Origin: Chryseobacterium sp. T16E-39
GTDB lineage: Bacteria > Bacteroidota > Bacteroidia > Flavobacteriales > Weeksellaceae
Direction: 5' to 3'
DNA length: 64,000 nucleotides
NCBI RefSeq assembly: GCF_002216065.1
Contig: NZ_CP022282.1
Coordinates: forward strand, 682,001-746,000
Part shown: positions 54,586 to 63,206 of the stretch, piece by piece
How the letters are laid out: every line of letters begins with the position of its first letter
Position numbering within the stretch: position 1 is the stretch's first letter
Program-made: the position numbers and the translations under genes
Notes under the pieces: model-generated
What the model was told of the DNA's origin: nothing
The model's database searches: none
What the model saw: the letters and a program-made list of their open reading frames with translations, nothing else

Positions 54586-54913
54586 AACTTAATTTTTTAA
54601 TATTTTACTTTCTTAATTTTAAATTTTACTACTTGTCAACTTTCGTTTGACGCAGAGTATCTTTCAAATTGAATGCCAAAAATTGAAATATGATAAAAAT
54701 CAGGTGTCTTGAAATCAAAAGAATTATTTTTAAATCACTGTAATTGAGTATATTGTGATAAATAAACAAACATTTGTTTAACACATCTTAAAAATATCTT
54801 AAATTAAGTTAAGGCCATATTTTGATGATAAAATATTATTGATTATCAAAATTGGTTGCAAATTTACAGCGGTGGTGTGCTAGAAATCACAGGGAATTTT
54901 TTAATTCAAAAAA
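54586..54913. other. Intergenic region between beta-barrel gene C and aroB terminator
   Basis: About 330 AT-rich bases. No ORF and no clear promoter box were seen. Confidence 0.45.
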
Positions 54914-54939
54914 AATCCTGACTTTGGAAAATCAGGATT
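54914..54939 (-). terminator. Terminator after aroB
   Basis: Stem AATCCTGA/TCAGGATT with a ten-base loop and a long T run on the minus strand. Confidence 0.75.
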
Positions 54940-54964
54940 CTTATTTTATACGTTCAGAATAGAT

Positions 54965-56011
54965 TTAAGCATCATTCAATTTTCTGTAAAAATGCAATGA
55001 TTTTTCTATATTTTCCTGGCTGCATTGATGATCAAAAACACATGATCCTATTGCGGAAAGTAACGAAAAATTAATTTTCTTTTCGGTATTCTTTTTATCA
55101 TTTAATAATAATGCCAATAGATTTTCGTCTTTAAAGTCACTGATATCTAAATAAGGATAATACCTTCTCACATTATCGATGATCATTTCTGAATCCTCTT
55201 TTGAAATTAAACCTTCAAGATGAGAAAGATGGGCTTCACAAATCATTCCTGCAGCAACAGCTTCACCATGAAGGATCGGATTACCCTGTTCCAGGCAGGA
55301 ACTTTCAATAGCATGACCAATAGTATGTCCAAAGTTCAGAGTTTTTCTGATATTTTTTTCATGGAAGTCCTGATCCACCACATCTTGCTTTATAGCCATT
55401 GAAGTCTGAATATGGGGAAGAAGTGATTCTACATCCAGCTTTTGGATCTTTATTAAATTATCCCAATGGAGCTTATCTGCAATTAATCCATGCTTTAGCA
55501 TTTCTGCAAATCCGCTTCTTAACTCTTTAAAGGGAAGGGTTTCTAAAAACTGAGGATATACAAAAATCTGTTCCGGAAAAGTGAATGTTCCTACCATATT
55601 TTTATAATGCATCAAATCGATTCCTGTTTTTCCTCCAATAGAAGCGTCGCACATGGATAAAAGAGTAGTCGGTATATTGATAAACTGAATTCCTCTTTTA
55701 TAAGTGGAAGCTACAAATCCACCCATGTCTGTAATAACACCACCACCAAGATTAATGACTAATGCTTTTCTGTCGGCCTGCATCTCTGTAAGAATCTCCC
55801 AAAGCTGATTAGCGGTTTGGATATTTTTCATTTCTTCACCAGCTTCTATTTCTAAAATTTCGAAGGCAAGATCCGTTTCCATATTGCCTAAAAGAACAGG
55901 AAGGCAGTATTCGTGTGTGTTTTCGTCAACTAAAATAAAAATTTTACTGAAAGATCTTTCATGTAAAAAGGTATTTAACTGAGAAAACTGATTATTTAAT
56001 AGTGTTATCAT
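54965..56011 (-). CDS. aroB: 3-dehydroquinate synthase
   Basis: A 348-residue NAD- and zinc-dependent enzyme. NLGGGVITDMGGFVASTYKRG and PTTLLSMCDASIGGKTGID (given in part: LGGGVITDMGGF, MCDASIGGKTGID) hold the nucleotide and phosphate sites. NFGHTIGHAIES and HGEAVAAGM supply the zinc His ligands. It closes the shikimate ring from DAHP. The N-terminal Rossmann part is somewhat diverged (KIFILVDENTHEYCLP). It is divergent from the pseudouridine synthase gene, and the promoters lie between them. Confidence 0.96.
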   Translation of the reverse strand: MITLLNNQFSQLNTFLHERSFSKIFILVDENTHEYCLPVLLGNMETDLAFEILEIEAGEEMKNIQTANQLWEILTEMQADRKALVINLGGGVITDMGGFVASTYKRGIQFINIPTTLLSMCDASIGGKTGIDLMHYKNMVGTFTFPEQIFVYPQFLETLPFKELRSGFAEMLKHGLIADKLHWDNLIKIQKLDVESLLPHIQTSMAIKQDVVDQDFHEKNIRKTLNFGHTIGHAIESSCLEQGNPILHGEAVAAGMICEAHLSHLEGLISKEDSEMIIDNVRRYYPYLDISDFKDENLLALLLNDKKNTEKKINFSLLSAIGSCVFDHQCSQENIEKSLHFYRKLNDA

Positions 56012-56049
56012 TTCCTGAATAATATATAATTAAGTATACAACAATATTG

Positions 56050-56057
56050 CAAAGTTA
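56050..56057 (-). promoter_or_regulatory. -7 promoter element of aroB
   Basis: TAACTTTG on the minus strand, about 38 bases before the aroB ATG. Confidence 0.5.
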
Positions 56058-56090
56058 TGATTCTTAATTTTTAACTCGTAACTAAATTAC

Positions 56091-56098
56091 TATCTTTG
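56091..56098 (+). promoter_or_regulatory. -7 promoter element of the pseudouridine synthase gene
   Basis: TATCTTTG, 14 bases before the ATG at 56113. The divergent aroB box is about 33 bases away. Confidence 0.6.
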
Positions 56099-56112
56099 CA
56101 AAAATATTTAGA

Positions 56113-57297
56113 ATGAGCAGAGATAATAATAATTCAGGAAAACCACAAAGACCAAGAATTTCAACAAGGAAAAATTCTGATGATTCTCGTGCTTCTAAAT
56201 CTGGAAATTCTTCAGGATCAAATTCTTTCAAGAAATCTTTCCCTAAAGCAGGAGAAAGAAATAGTGACCATAAAGGGAGTAATTCGAAGTTTGAGAAGAA
56301 ACCTTTTAATAGAAGTGAGAGAAGTTTTGAAAGTCGTGATGAAAACGGCGGTTCAAAATCAGAAAGAACACCCTATATCACTAATGCAAGTGAAGGGAGA
56401 GAAAGAAAAACTTTTGGAAAATCAGCCCCCAAAAGAGGCGGGAAAAGTTTTGATACGAGAGATAAATATGAAAGAGGAAGCTTAAAGTACGGCAGAAGAC
56501 CTTCTTCCGGAAATGAGAAAGCTGAAGATAAGACCAGATCTTTTGTACAAAAAAGAAGACTGAACAAAATAGATAAAGATATCCATAAGGATACGATCCG
56601 CCTTAATAAATATATTGCCAATTCAGGAATATGCAGCAGGAGAGAAGCAGATGAACTGATCACACAAGGATTGGTGGAAGTAAACGGAAAAGTAGTTACA
56701 GAAATGGGCTATCAGGTTCAGAAAAGTGATAAAGTAATTTTTGACGGACAAAATATTACTCCGGAAAAACCTGTTTATGTACTTTTAAATAAACCGAAAG
56801 GATATATTTCTACAACAAAAGATGATAAAGCGAGAAAAACAGTAATGGATCTTGTTTCCAATGCTTCACCTTATCGTGTTTTCCCAGTGGGAAGATTAGA
56901 CCGTTCTACAACTGGTGTTATTCTTTTGACAAATGATGGACATATGACAAAGAAATTGACTCATCCATCTTTTGATGCCAAAAAAATCTATCATGTCACT
57001 TTAGATAAAAAATTAACTGGTGAAGATATGAAACTGATTGCCGAAGGGATCCGTCTTGACGAAGGAGTGGCTACTGTAGATCAGATTTCATACATCGAAG
57101 GAAAACCTAAGAATGAGATTGGTATTGAAATTCATATCGGATGGAACCGTGTGATCAGAAGAATCTTCCAGAGATTAGGATATGAAGTAGAAGCTCTGGA
57201 CAGAGTAATGTTTGCAGGATTAACGAAGAAGAATATTAAGAGAGGACACTGGAGAATTCTTTCGGAATTGGAAGTGAATAACTTGAAAATGCTTTAA
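56113..57297 (+). CDS. RluB/RsuA-type 23S rRNA pseudouridine synthase with long disordered N-terminal extension
   Basis: A 394-residue protein. Residues 1-155 are low-complexity Ser, Lys, Arg, Gly, Asn, Glu and Asp, probably disordered and RNA-binding. An S4 domain follows (about 158-215, IRLNKYIANSGICSRREADELI). Then comes the synthase domain with YVLLNKPKGYIST and the catalytic Asp in VFPVGRLDRSTTGVILLTNDG, and IEIHIGWNRVIRRIF late on. It isomerises a uridine of ribosomal RNA, most likely the RluB site. RluB of E. coli has no such N-terminal extension. Confidence 0.92.
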   Translation: MSRDNNNSGKPQRPRISTRKNSDDSRASKSGNSSGSNSFKKSFPKAGERNSDHKGSNSKFEKKPFNRSERSFESRDENGGSKSERTPYITNASEGRERKTFGKSAPKRGGKSFDTRDKYERGSLKYGRRPSSGNEKAEDKTRSFVQKRRLNKIDKDIHKDTIRLNKYIANSGICSRREADELITQGLVEVNGKVVTEMGYQVQKSDKVIFDGQNITPEKPVYVLLNKPKGYISTTKDDKARKTVMDLVSNASPYRVFPVGRLDRSTTGVILLTNDGHMTKKLTHPSFDAKKIYHVTLDKKLTGEDMKLIAEGIRLDEGVATVDQISYIEGKPKNEIGIEIHIGWNRVIRRIFQRLGYEVEALDRVMFAGLTKKNIKRGHWRILSELEVNNLKML

Positions 57298-57328
57298 GAG
57301 TTATAAGTTTTGAGTGATGAATGATGAG
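57290..57328. repeat. Direct repeat, left copy, overlapping the 3' end of the pseudouridine synthase gene
   Basis: TGCTTTAAGAGTTATAAGTTTTGA and the following TGATGA/TGATG units match 59272-59310 with about five differences (given here by shorter motif TTATAAGTTTTGA). The copy begins inside the last codons of the gene. Confidence 0.7.
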
Positions 57329-57370
57329 TTTTTAAATCACTCGAAAACAATTTTAGCATTTAAAAATATA

Positions 57371-57403
57371 AAGCGTGATAATTTGATTATCACGCTTTTT
57401 TTA
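57371..57403 (+). terminator. Terminator after the pseudouridine synthase gene
   Basis: A perfect 11-bp stem AAGCGTGATAA/TTATCACGCTT with a five-base loop and a T run. Confidence 0.85.
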
Positions 57404-57581
57404 TATGATCATTTTGCTTTTTGACTGATAGAGTTAGGCTTTACCTTGAATGCATCAATAAAATTCTCCTAGGCTTTATAAAACCATTTGTATCTAAATC
57501 TTTTTTTGTTTTTGTCATTCCGTAGGAATCTCAATTTATCCTATGAAAGCTATAACCTACATTTCTACGGTTAAGTAAGTT

Positions 57582-57633
57582 TTGGCTGAAGCCAATAGTA
57601 GATCGTATTTTATGTAACGGGCTAAAGCCCGTT
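57582..57633. repeat. REP-like double palindrome, left copy
   Basis: TTGGCT-GA-AGCCAA (57582-57595) and AACGGGCT-AA-AGCCCGTT (57616-57633) lie 34 bases apart, start to start. The same pair with the same spacing stands on the other side of the amidase gene. Confidence 0.8.
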
Positions 57634-57661
57634 TCTATTGATAGGCTTGATTAGTTGATAT

Positions 57662-59227
57662 CTATTTTCCACTTAAGAACTGAGGTACTTTCCTCTGTGG
57701 ATTCATTTGTTCAAAGGTATAGGCCATTGTAATCAGTTTTCCTTCCTGCCATTTTTCAGCAAAAAATGAAATACCAACGGGTAATTCATCAATGTATCCC
57801 ATTGGTAAAGTGATGCTTGGGTATCCTGCAATAGCAGCAGCATCTGCACTTCCAAAGGTATAGTGGTCACCATTTTTCAGATCTGTTTTCCAGGCTTCTG
57901 TAGTTGTGGGAGCAATGATGGCATCAAGATTATATTTTTTCATAGCTAAATCAATTCCTTTTTCCTGACTTCCTTCCTGTGCTGTTTTTACGGCTTTTAC
58001 ATAGTTTTCATCTTTGGTCCCTTTACTTTTAGCTGAAAGTTCTAAAAATTCCTGCCCGAAATATTGAAGCTCTTCTTTACTGTTTTTATTGAAAGCAATC
58101 AGTTCATCAATATTTTTTATGGCTGCATTTGGACCTAAAGAAGCAAAGTAATCGTTGAGACCGTCTTTATATTCATCAACCATTAGTTTAAAAGAACTCT
58201 CATGTACGTCATCGGAAAGTAATTCATTCTCTATTTCAACAAGTATAGCACCATGATCTTTTAAAACCTGTAATGTCTGCAAAAATAGCTGATCCACTTT
58301 TTTGCTTGCTCCATTGGTGATACTTTTCACATATCCGAATCTTTTGCCTTTGAGTCCATTTAATGTTAGAAATTGGGTGTAATCTTTATGTAAAAAATGA
58401 GTAGAGCCTACCGTTTTAATGTCATTTTTATCTTCACCAACCATTGTTCCAAGACTGATGGCAATATCTTTTACTGTTCTGGCCATTGGTCCGGCCGTAT
58501 CCTGTGTGCTTGAGATGGGAATAATTCCTTTTCTGGAAATTAATCCAACCGTAGGTTTCAAACCTACAACTCCATTAAGACTTGAAGGACAAACGATAGA
58601 ACCATTGGTTTCTGTGCCAATTGCTATAATTCCAAGATTGGCAGAAATAGCAGCTCCTGAACCAGCACTTGAACCACACGTATTCCTATCCAGGATATAA
58701 GGGTTTTTAGTTAATCCGCCTAAACCGCTCCATCCACTGGTTGATTTTTTACCCCGGAAATTAGCCCATTCACTCAGATTGGTTTTCCCAATAATTACTG
58801 CACCTGCTTCTCTTAATTTTTTGGCAAGATAACTATCCTGTAACGGAAAAGAATTTTTCAAAGCAAGGGAACCCGCAGTATTAGGCATTTTGTCATGGGT
58901 GTCAATATTGTCTTTCAACAAAACAGGAATTCCAAACAAAGGCTTATCCTTCAATTTTGCTTTGAGATGATCGAGAGAATCTGCAATTTTCAGAGCATCA
59001 GGATTAATGGTAATGATCGAATTTAATTGAACTCCATTTTTGTCAACCTCGTTAATACGTTTCAAATAAGCTTCAACAACTTCTTTTACGGAAGTTTTAT
59101 TGCTTTTGTATAAGCTTTGAATCTTTTGAATATCATATTCCAGATATTTGAACTCATTAGCCGATTTGTTTTGGGCCTTCCCAAAAAATGCATAGAGAAA
59201 AGCAGCTGATAGAATGATTTTTTTCAT
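57662..59227 (-). CDS. Periplasmic amidase of the amidase signature family
   Basis: A 521-residue enzyme. The signal peptide ends FGKAQ. The catalytic Lys is in VLLKDNID, the middle Ser in the CGSSAGSGAA motif and the nucleophile Ser in GTETNGSIVCP, so the Ser-cisSer-Lys triad is complete. The C-terminal part is typical of secreted, peptide- or amide-cleaving family members. It hydrolyses an amide bond in the periplasm, of unknown substrate. It is flanked by pairs of repeats, which suggest the gene was inserted or duplicated locally. Confidence 0.93.
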   Translation of the reverse strand: MKKIILSAAFLYAFFGKAQNKSANEFKYLEYDIQKIQSLYKSNKTSVKEVVEAYLKRINEVDKNGVQLNSIITINPDALKIADSLDHLKAKLKDKPLFGIPVLLKDNIDTHDKMPNTAGSLALKNSFPLQDSYLAKKLREAGAVIIGKTNLSEWANFRGKKSTSGWSGLGGLTKNPYILDRNTCGSSAGSGAAISANLGIIAIGTETNGSIVCPSSLNGVVGLKPTVGLISRKGIIPISSTQDTAGPMARTVKDIAISLGTMVGEDKNDIKTVGSTHFLHKDYTQFLTLNGLKGKRFGYVKSITNGASKKVDQLFLQTLQVLKDHGAILVEIENELLSDDVHESSFKLMVDEYKDGLNDYFASLGPNAAIKNIDELIAFNKNSKEELQYFGQEFLELSAKSKGTKDENYVKAVKTAQEGSQEKGIDLAMKKYNLDAIIAPTTTEAWKTDLKNGDHYTFGSADAAAIAGYPSITLPMGYIDELPVGISFFAEKWQEGKLITMAYTFEQMNPQRKVPQFLSGK

Positions 59228-59241
59228 TGAGGAGTTTTTTT

Positions 59242-59249
59242 CAAATGTA
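59242..59249 (-). promoter_or_regulatory. -7 promoter element of the amidase gene
   Basis: TACATTTG on the minus strand matches TAnnTTTG, 14 bases before the ATG. Confidence 0.55.
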
Positions 59250-59271
59250 GATAATTATCTTAAAATGAGAG

Positions 59272-59310
59272 TGCTTTAAAAGTTATAAGTTTTGAATGAT
59301 GAGTGATGGG
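59272..59310. repeat. Direct repeat, right copy
   Basis: Matches 57290-57328 at a constant offset of 1982 bases. Confidence 0.7.
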
Positions 59311-59428
59311 TCTTTTGGATAACCTAGAATTAAAATTCAAGGATGAAATTTAGGAGGTATTTGTTTGAGATTTCTGAGGAATGACAAAGTTTAGAAAAAG
59401 TGTCGATGCAAGTTTTGTATTTTAAGTT

Positions 59429-59480
59429 TTGGCTAAAGCCAATTGTGTATTGTATTTTATTTAACGGGCTAAAGCCCGTT
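59429..59480. repeat. REP-like double palindrome, right copy
   Basis: TTGGCT-AA-AGCCAA (59429-59442) and AACGGGCT-AA-AGCCCGTT (59463-59480), with the same 34-base offset and similar connecting bases as the left copy. Confidence 0.8.
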
Positions 59481-59525
59481 CGTATTGATTGATTGCATAC
59501 CAATTTAATCTAAGCTACAACAAAA

Positions 59526-59552
59526 AAGCACAGTAAATGATGTACTGTGCTT
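59526..59552 (-). terminator. Terminator after the nicotinamidase gene
   Basis: Stem AAGCACAGTA/TACTGTGCTT with a seven-base loop and T run on the minus strand. Confidence 0.8.
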
Positions 59553-59578
59553 GTCTTATATTTTTTGAGATTAGAAAA

Positions 59579-60184
59579 CTATCCTAAAATAGTCACTCCC
59601 TTCTGAATCATTTCATAAATAGCATCCCTGCCGTTATCGGGCTTTACATTAACAGCTCTTGTCCCGTTAAAATGCAGGCAAGTGACATATCCATTAGCCA
59701 CAGCATCTGTACAGGTAAATTTCACGCAATAATCCATTGCTAAGCCTACGATTTCCAGTAATTGGATGTCGTGGTATTTCAAGAAATCATCGAGTCCTGT
59801 TTTCATAAAATGATTGTTATCCTGAAAACCGCTGTATGCATCGATCTCGGTATTTTTACCTTTTTGAATAATGTGTGTTACCTTATCTCTGTTAAGATCT
59901 TTGTGAAATTCTGCTCCAAAAGTTCCCTGAATACAATGATCTGGCCACATAAATTGTGGAACGCCTCCTAAAATAATACTTTCTCCTACCTTTTTCCCAT
60001 TATTGCTGGCAAAGCTTTTATGATCCGCAGGATGCCAGTCTTGTGTCAGAACAATTTGATCATATTCATTTTCTTCCATCAGAAGGTTGATATAAGGAAT
60101 AATTTCATTAGCTCCCGGAACAGCTAAGGCTCCGCCTTCACAAAAATCATTCTGTACATCTACTATTATTAATGCTTTTTTCAT
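59579..60184 (-). CDS. pncA: Nicotinamidase / pyrazinamidase
   Basis: A 201-residue isochorismatase-fold hydrolase. It converts nicotinamide to nicotinate in the NAD salvage path. Asp9 in IIVDVQNDF, the Lys in IQKGKNTEIDAYSGF and the Cys in LAMDYCVKFTC form the catalytic triad, and TQDWHPADHKSF gives the metal site. There is no signal peptide, so it is cytoplasmic. It is a single-gene unit. The TNT-like toxin candidate in this window would act on the same cofactor, but no link is shown. Confidence 0.96.
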   Translation of the reverse strand: MKKALIIVDVQNDFCEGGALAVPGANEIIPYINLLMEENEYDQIVLTQDWHPADHKSFASNNGKKVGESIILGGVPQFMWPDHCIQGTFGAEFHKDLNRDKVTHIIQKGKNTEIDAYSGFQDNNHFMKTGLDDFLKYHDIQLLEIVGLAMDYCVKFTCTDAVANGYVTCLHFNGTRAVNVKPDNGRDAIYEMIQKGVTILG

Positions 60185-60424
60185 ATTTAGATTTCTCGAA
60201 TTTTGATAAATTTACGAAAACTAATCCTCAAAAAACCGTCCAAAAACGAATTATCGGACAAAACGACACTTTATGAAAAAATTCATAACTGTTCTCGGAT
60301 TGTTTGATCTCTTATCCGGGATTATTCAAATAAACAGGTAAGATATCCTACAATAAATTAAAAGCGCCAAAATTCGGTGGCTGGCTCTAATTGTGTTACC
60401 TGCTACCTTATCAACTCAATAGCG

Positions 60425-60432
60425 TATCTTTG
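60425..60432 (+). promoter_or_regulatory. -7 promoter element of the helicase gene
   Basis: TATCTTTG, 18 bases before the ATG at 60451. The -33 box is unclear. Confidence 0.6.
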
Positions 60433-60450
60433 CCATAAATAAATATTTTT

Positions 60451-61593
60451 ATGTCATTTGAGTCTTTAGGATTATCACACAATATTATTCGTTCCGTTAA
60501 TAAATTGGGCTATTTGAAGCCGTTTCCCATTCAGGAGCAGGCAATCCCTGTTATTCTTCAGGGAAAGGATCTGATGGGAATTGCGCAAACAGGTTCGGGG
60601 AAAACAGCTTGTTTTGTGATGCCTATTTTAGAAAAACTTCAAAATCAGGAAGTTAAAAAAGACCGTAATATTCAGGTTTTAATATTGGTTCCTACGCGTG
60701 AGTTAGCGATTCAGATTGATGAAGTTTTCAGGACTTTTACAGAGAATTTAAAACGAGATATCCGTACCATGGCAGTTTATGGTGGAGTTTCTATCAATCC
60801 ACAGATGAAAGGAATGTTTGGCGTGGAAGTTCTTATAGCGACACCAGGACGTTTATTAGATTTAATTGATCACAAGGCATTAAGTATTTCAGGAATCAAA
60901 CATTTAGTGATTGATGAGGCCGATAAAATGTTTCAGTTGGGTTTTGGGGAAGAAATGAATAAGCTTTTTGCCCTCATGCCTGTAATGAAACAGACAACCT
61001 TGTTTTCAGCGACTTTAGATGATAAAGTTTCCGAGATGAAGAAACGTCTGTCAATTAATCCTGTATTTATTGAAATCAAAAAAGAGGAAGTTGAAATTGA
61101 TCATATTGAACAATTAGCCTATCATGTTTCTCCGGAAGATAAAGGACCTTTTTTACGTTACTTAATTAAAGAAAAAAAAGTTGAAAAAGCTTTGATCTTT
61201 GTTTCCTCCACGAAATCCGCAGATAATTTAGTTCAGAAACTTAAGAAAAATAAGATTAAGGCGGTCGCTATTCATAGTCAGAAATCACAAGGTGCCCGTA
61301 GAAATAATCTGGAGGAATTTAAAGTTAATGGCGCCCAGATCCTTGTGGCTACAGATTTAATTGGTCGTGGTATTCATATCGATTCTTTACCTTGTGTGAT
61401 CAATTACGAATTGCCACGTTCTCCATTGGATTATATTCATCGTATAGGAAGAACGGGTCGTGCCAATGAAAAAGGAACTGCGATTAGCATTCTTACAGAT
61501 GATGAATTGCAACATTTTAGAGTCATTCAAAAAAAGATGGGAAAAAAAGTGACCTTACAAAGAACAGAGGGAATAGATCTTCATGGATATTAA
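60451..61593 (+). CDS. DEAD-box ATP-dependent RNA helicase
   Basis: A 380-residue helicase core without a long tail. Q motif KPFPIQEQAIP, motif I AQTGSGKT, Ia PTRELAIQ, Ib TPGR, II DEAD (in VIDEADKMF), III SAT, V ATDLIGRGIHID and VI HRIGRTGR are all present. It unwinds short RNA duplexes in the cytoplasm, in ribosome assembly or mRNA decay or cold response. It is a single-gene unit with a promoter and terminator. Confidence 0.96.
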   Translation: MSFESLGLSHNIIRSVNKLGYLKPFPIQEQAIPVILQGKDLMGIAQTGSGKTACFVMPILEKLQNQEVKKDRNIQVLILVPTRELAIQIDEVFRTFTENLKRDIRTMAVYGGVSINPQMKGMFGVEVLIATPGRLLDLIDHKALSISGIKHLVIDEADKMFQLGFGEEMNKLFALMPVMKQTTLFSATLDDKVSEMKKRLSINPVFIEIKKEEVEIDHIEQLAYHVSPEDKGPFLRYLIKEKKVEKALIFVSSTKSADNLVQKLKKNKIKAVAIHSQKSQGARRNNLEEFKVNGAQILVATDLIGRGIHIDSLPCVINYELPRSPLDYIHRIGRTGRANEKGTAISILTDDELQHFRVIQKKMGKKVTLQRTEGIDLHGY

Positions 61594-61615
61594 ATAGGTC
61601 AATTAAAATTATAAA

Positions 61616-61650
61616 AACTTCAATTCTTTTAAAATTGAAGTTTTTTTTAT
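61616..61650 (+). terminator. Terminator after the helicase gene
   Basis: A 10-bp stem AACTTCAATT/AATTGAAGTT with a seven-base loop and eight T. Confidence 0.85.
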
Positions 61651-61837
61651 CATAAACTCCTCGAAGGAAGTGAATTACAAATACAATGGCCTAAGGAAGT
61701 GATATAAATATCTGATTGATATTTTTTATTGGTTTGTTGATTTTCTTGTAGTAATTTTAGAACGGGTTTTCAGAACAACGAAAACTTCTGTTACTTCCTT
61801 ACAAATACACAGGACACTAAAAACAAGATAACTAATA

Positions 61838-62374
61838 ATGAGTAATTTAGAACAAAAGAAATATCCAATTGGACAGTTTGATAAGCCTGATCACATCTGT
61901 GATATTGAACTGGATAAATATATGAAGGTGATTAAAAATTTTCCCGACAAGTTAAAAGACCTCATTGAAAATTTCACCGACGATCAGTTGGATACTCCTT
62001 ATAGAGAAGGAGGGTGGACTGTAAGGCAGCTTGTTAATCATATTGCAGATAGTCATGCCAATAGCTACATCCGTTTTAAATTAGCTTTAACTGAAGATAA
62101 TCCAACCATAAAACCATATGAAGAAGCAAAATGGGCGGAACTTCAGGATAGTATCAATATCCCTATAAAACCGGCTATGAGAATGATCAAGGGAACTCAC
62201 CAGAGATGGCATGTTTTACTGAAAACCCTTACGAATAAGCAATTTGAGAGAACATTTCATCATCCTGAAAACCATACGGATTATGATCTGAGGTATTACC
62301 TCGCATTCTATTGCTGGCATTGTCACCATCATTTCGCCCACATTGACAACCTGAAGAAAGAAAAAGGTTGGTAA
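61838..62374 (+). CDS. YfiT/BstA-like DinB-family bacillithiol transferase
   Basis: A 178-residue DinB-superfamily protein. It begins KKYPIGQFDKPD, the typical YfiT/BstA start. The metal His ligands lie in RQLVNHIADSHANSY and in the C-terminal WHCHHHFAHI. BstA proteins use bacillithiol to modify electrophiles. The operon also contains a YtxJ-like protein, which supports a role in low-molecular-weight thiol chemistry (inference). Its stop overlaps the DUF1569 start by seven bases. Confidence 0.85.
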   Translation: MSNLEQKKYPIGQFDKPDHICDIELDKYMKVIKNFPDKLKDLIENFTDDQLDTPYREGGWTVRQLVNHIADSHANSYIRFKLALTEDNPTIKPYEEAKWAELQDSINIPIKPAMRMIKGTHQRWHVLLKTLTNKQFERTFHHPENHTDYDLRYYLAFYCWHCHHHFAHIDNLKKEKGW

Positions 62375-62829
62375 AAAAGAGTCTCCATAATCCCATTTAT
62401 TTTGGTGAAATCATTACCAGGATTTCAATGCTTACCGAAAGTTCCGTACGGAAGTGGGGGAAAATGGATGTTGCTCAGATGCTCAGGCATTGCGATCTGG
62501 TTCTGGGTATTGCGTTAAAAAAAACAGAGCTCGACCCTGTCAATCCTCTTTTTGGGACAATAGGTGTTCTCACAAAAATAGAAATGCAGGTTTTTAATAA
62601 TGGAATTCCCCGGAATATGCCTACTTTTAAAAAACTAATCGTTAATTTTGAATGTGATTTTAACGAGGCCAGAGTAGGGCTTTTAAAAACAATGAATGAG
62701 TATTGGGAAAGCTTCACCAGTCATAATCTGCCGGAAAAACATGTGCTTTTCGGTAAAATGGATGACAAAGACTGGGGTTTTTTAGAGTATAAGCATCTCA
62801 ATCATCATCTTAAACAATTTAGTGTATGA
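62368..62829 (+). CDS. DUF1569 family protein
   Basis: A 153-residue cytoplasmic protein. It begins VKKSLHNPIYFGEIITRISML and has KWGKMDVAQMLRHCDLVLGIAL (given in part: MDVAQMLRHCD), which is typical of DUF1569, a distant relative of the DinB fold. Its late EYKHLNHHLKQF supplies His residues consistent with a metal site. The only start that overlaps the upstream gene is a TTG at 62368. The first ATG is 20 codons later. It shares an operon with the BstA-like and YtxJ-like genes. Confidence 0.8.
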   Translation: MVKKSLHNPIYFGEIITRISMLTESSVRKWGKMDVAQMLRHCDLVLGIALKKTELDPVNPLFGTIGVLTKIEMQVFNNGIPRNMPTFKKLIVNFECDFNEARVGLLKTMNEYWESFTSHNLPEKHVLFGKMDDKDWGFLEYKHLNHHLKQFSV

Positions 62830-63206
62830 GTTTTTTTGATAAAATATTTGGTGGAAAAGAAGAAAAACCAGAACAGAAGTCTTTCTGGAAAAAGATTGAA
62901 TCTGAAGAAGATTTAGCAGCGGCTATTGAAAAGTCATACAAAAATAGAATTGCAATATTCAAGCACTCTACGAGCTGTTTTATCAGCAAAACAGTATTGA
63001 GGAATTTTGAATCAGAAATCAATGATCTGGGTACCGATGTAGACCTTTATTTTTTAGATCTACTTGCATACAGGTCAATTTCCAATAAAATCGCTGATGA
63101 TCTGGATGTCAACCATCAGAGTCCTCAGTTAATTGTCATAGAAAACGGAAAAGCGATTAATAACGCTTCACACCAAAATATATCCGTAACCCAAATCACA
63201 CAATGA
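62826..63206 (+). CDS. YtxJ-like monothiol bacilliredoxin-type protein
   Basis: A 126-residue protein. IAIFKHSTSCFISKTVLRNFE holds the active site (given in part: FKHSTSCFISKTVL), with one Cys, as in YtxJ (BrxC-like) proteins, and the cis-Pro is in HQSPQLIVIENGK. It would reduce bacillithiol-mixed disulfides by a monothiol mechanism. It is coupled to DUF1569 upstream and crp downstream by ATGA overlaps. It is short and cytoplasmic. Confidence 0.88.
   Translation: MSFFDKIFGGKEEKPEQKSFWKKIESEEDLAAAIEKSYKNRIAIFKHSTSCFISKTVLRNFESEINDLGTDVDLYFLDLLAYRSISNKIADDLDVNHQSPQLIVIENGKAINNASHQNISVTQITQ

Noticed and set aside
60273..60341. 22-codon ORF beginning Met-Lys-Lys-Phe before the helicase gene
   Set aside because: Short, with no promoter box or homologous motif; it could be a remnant of a membrane protein but cannot be supported.
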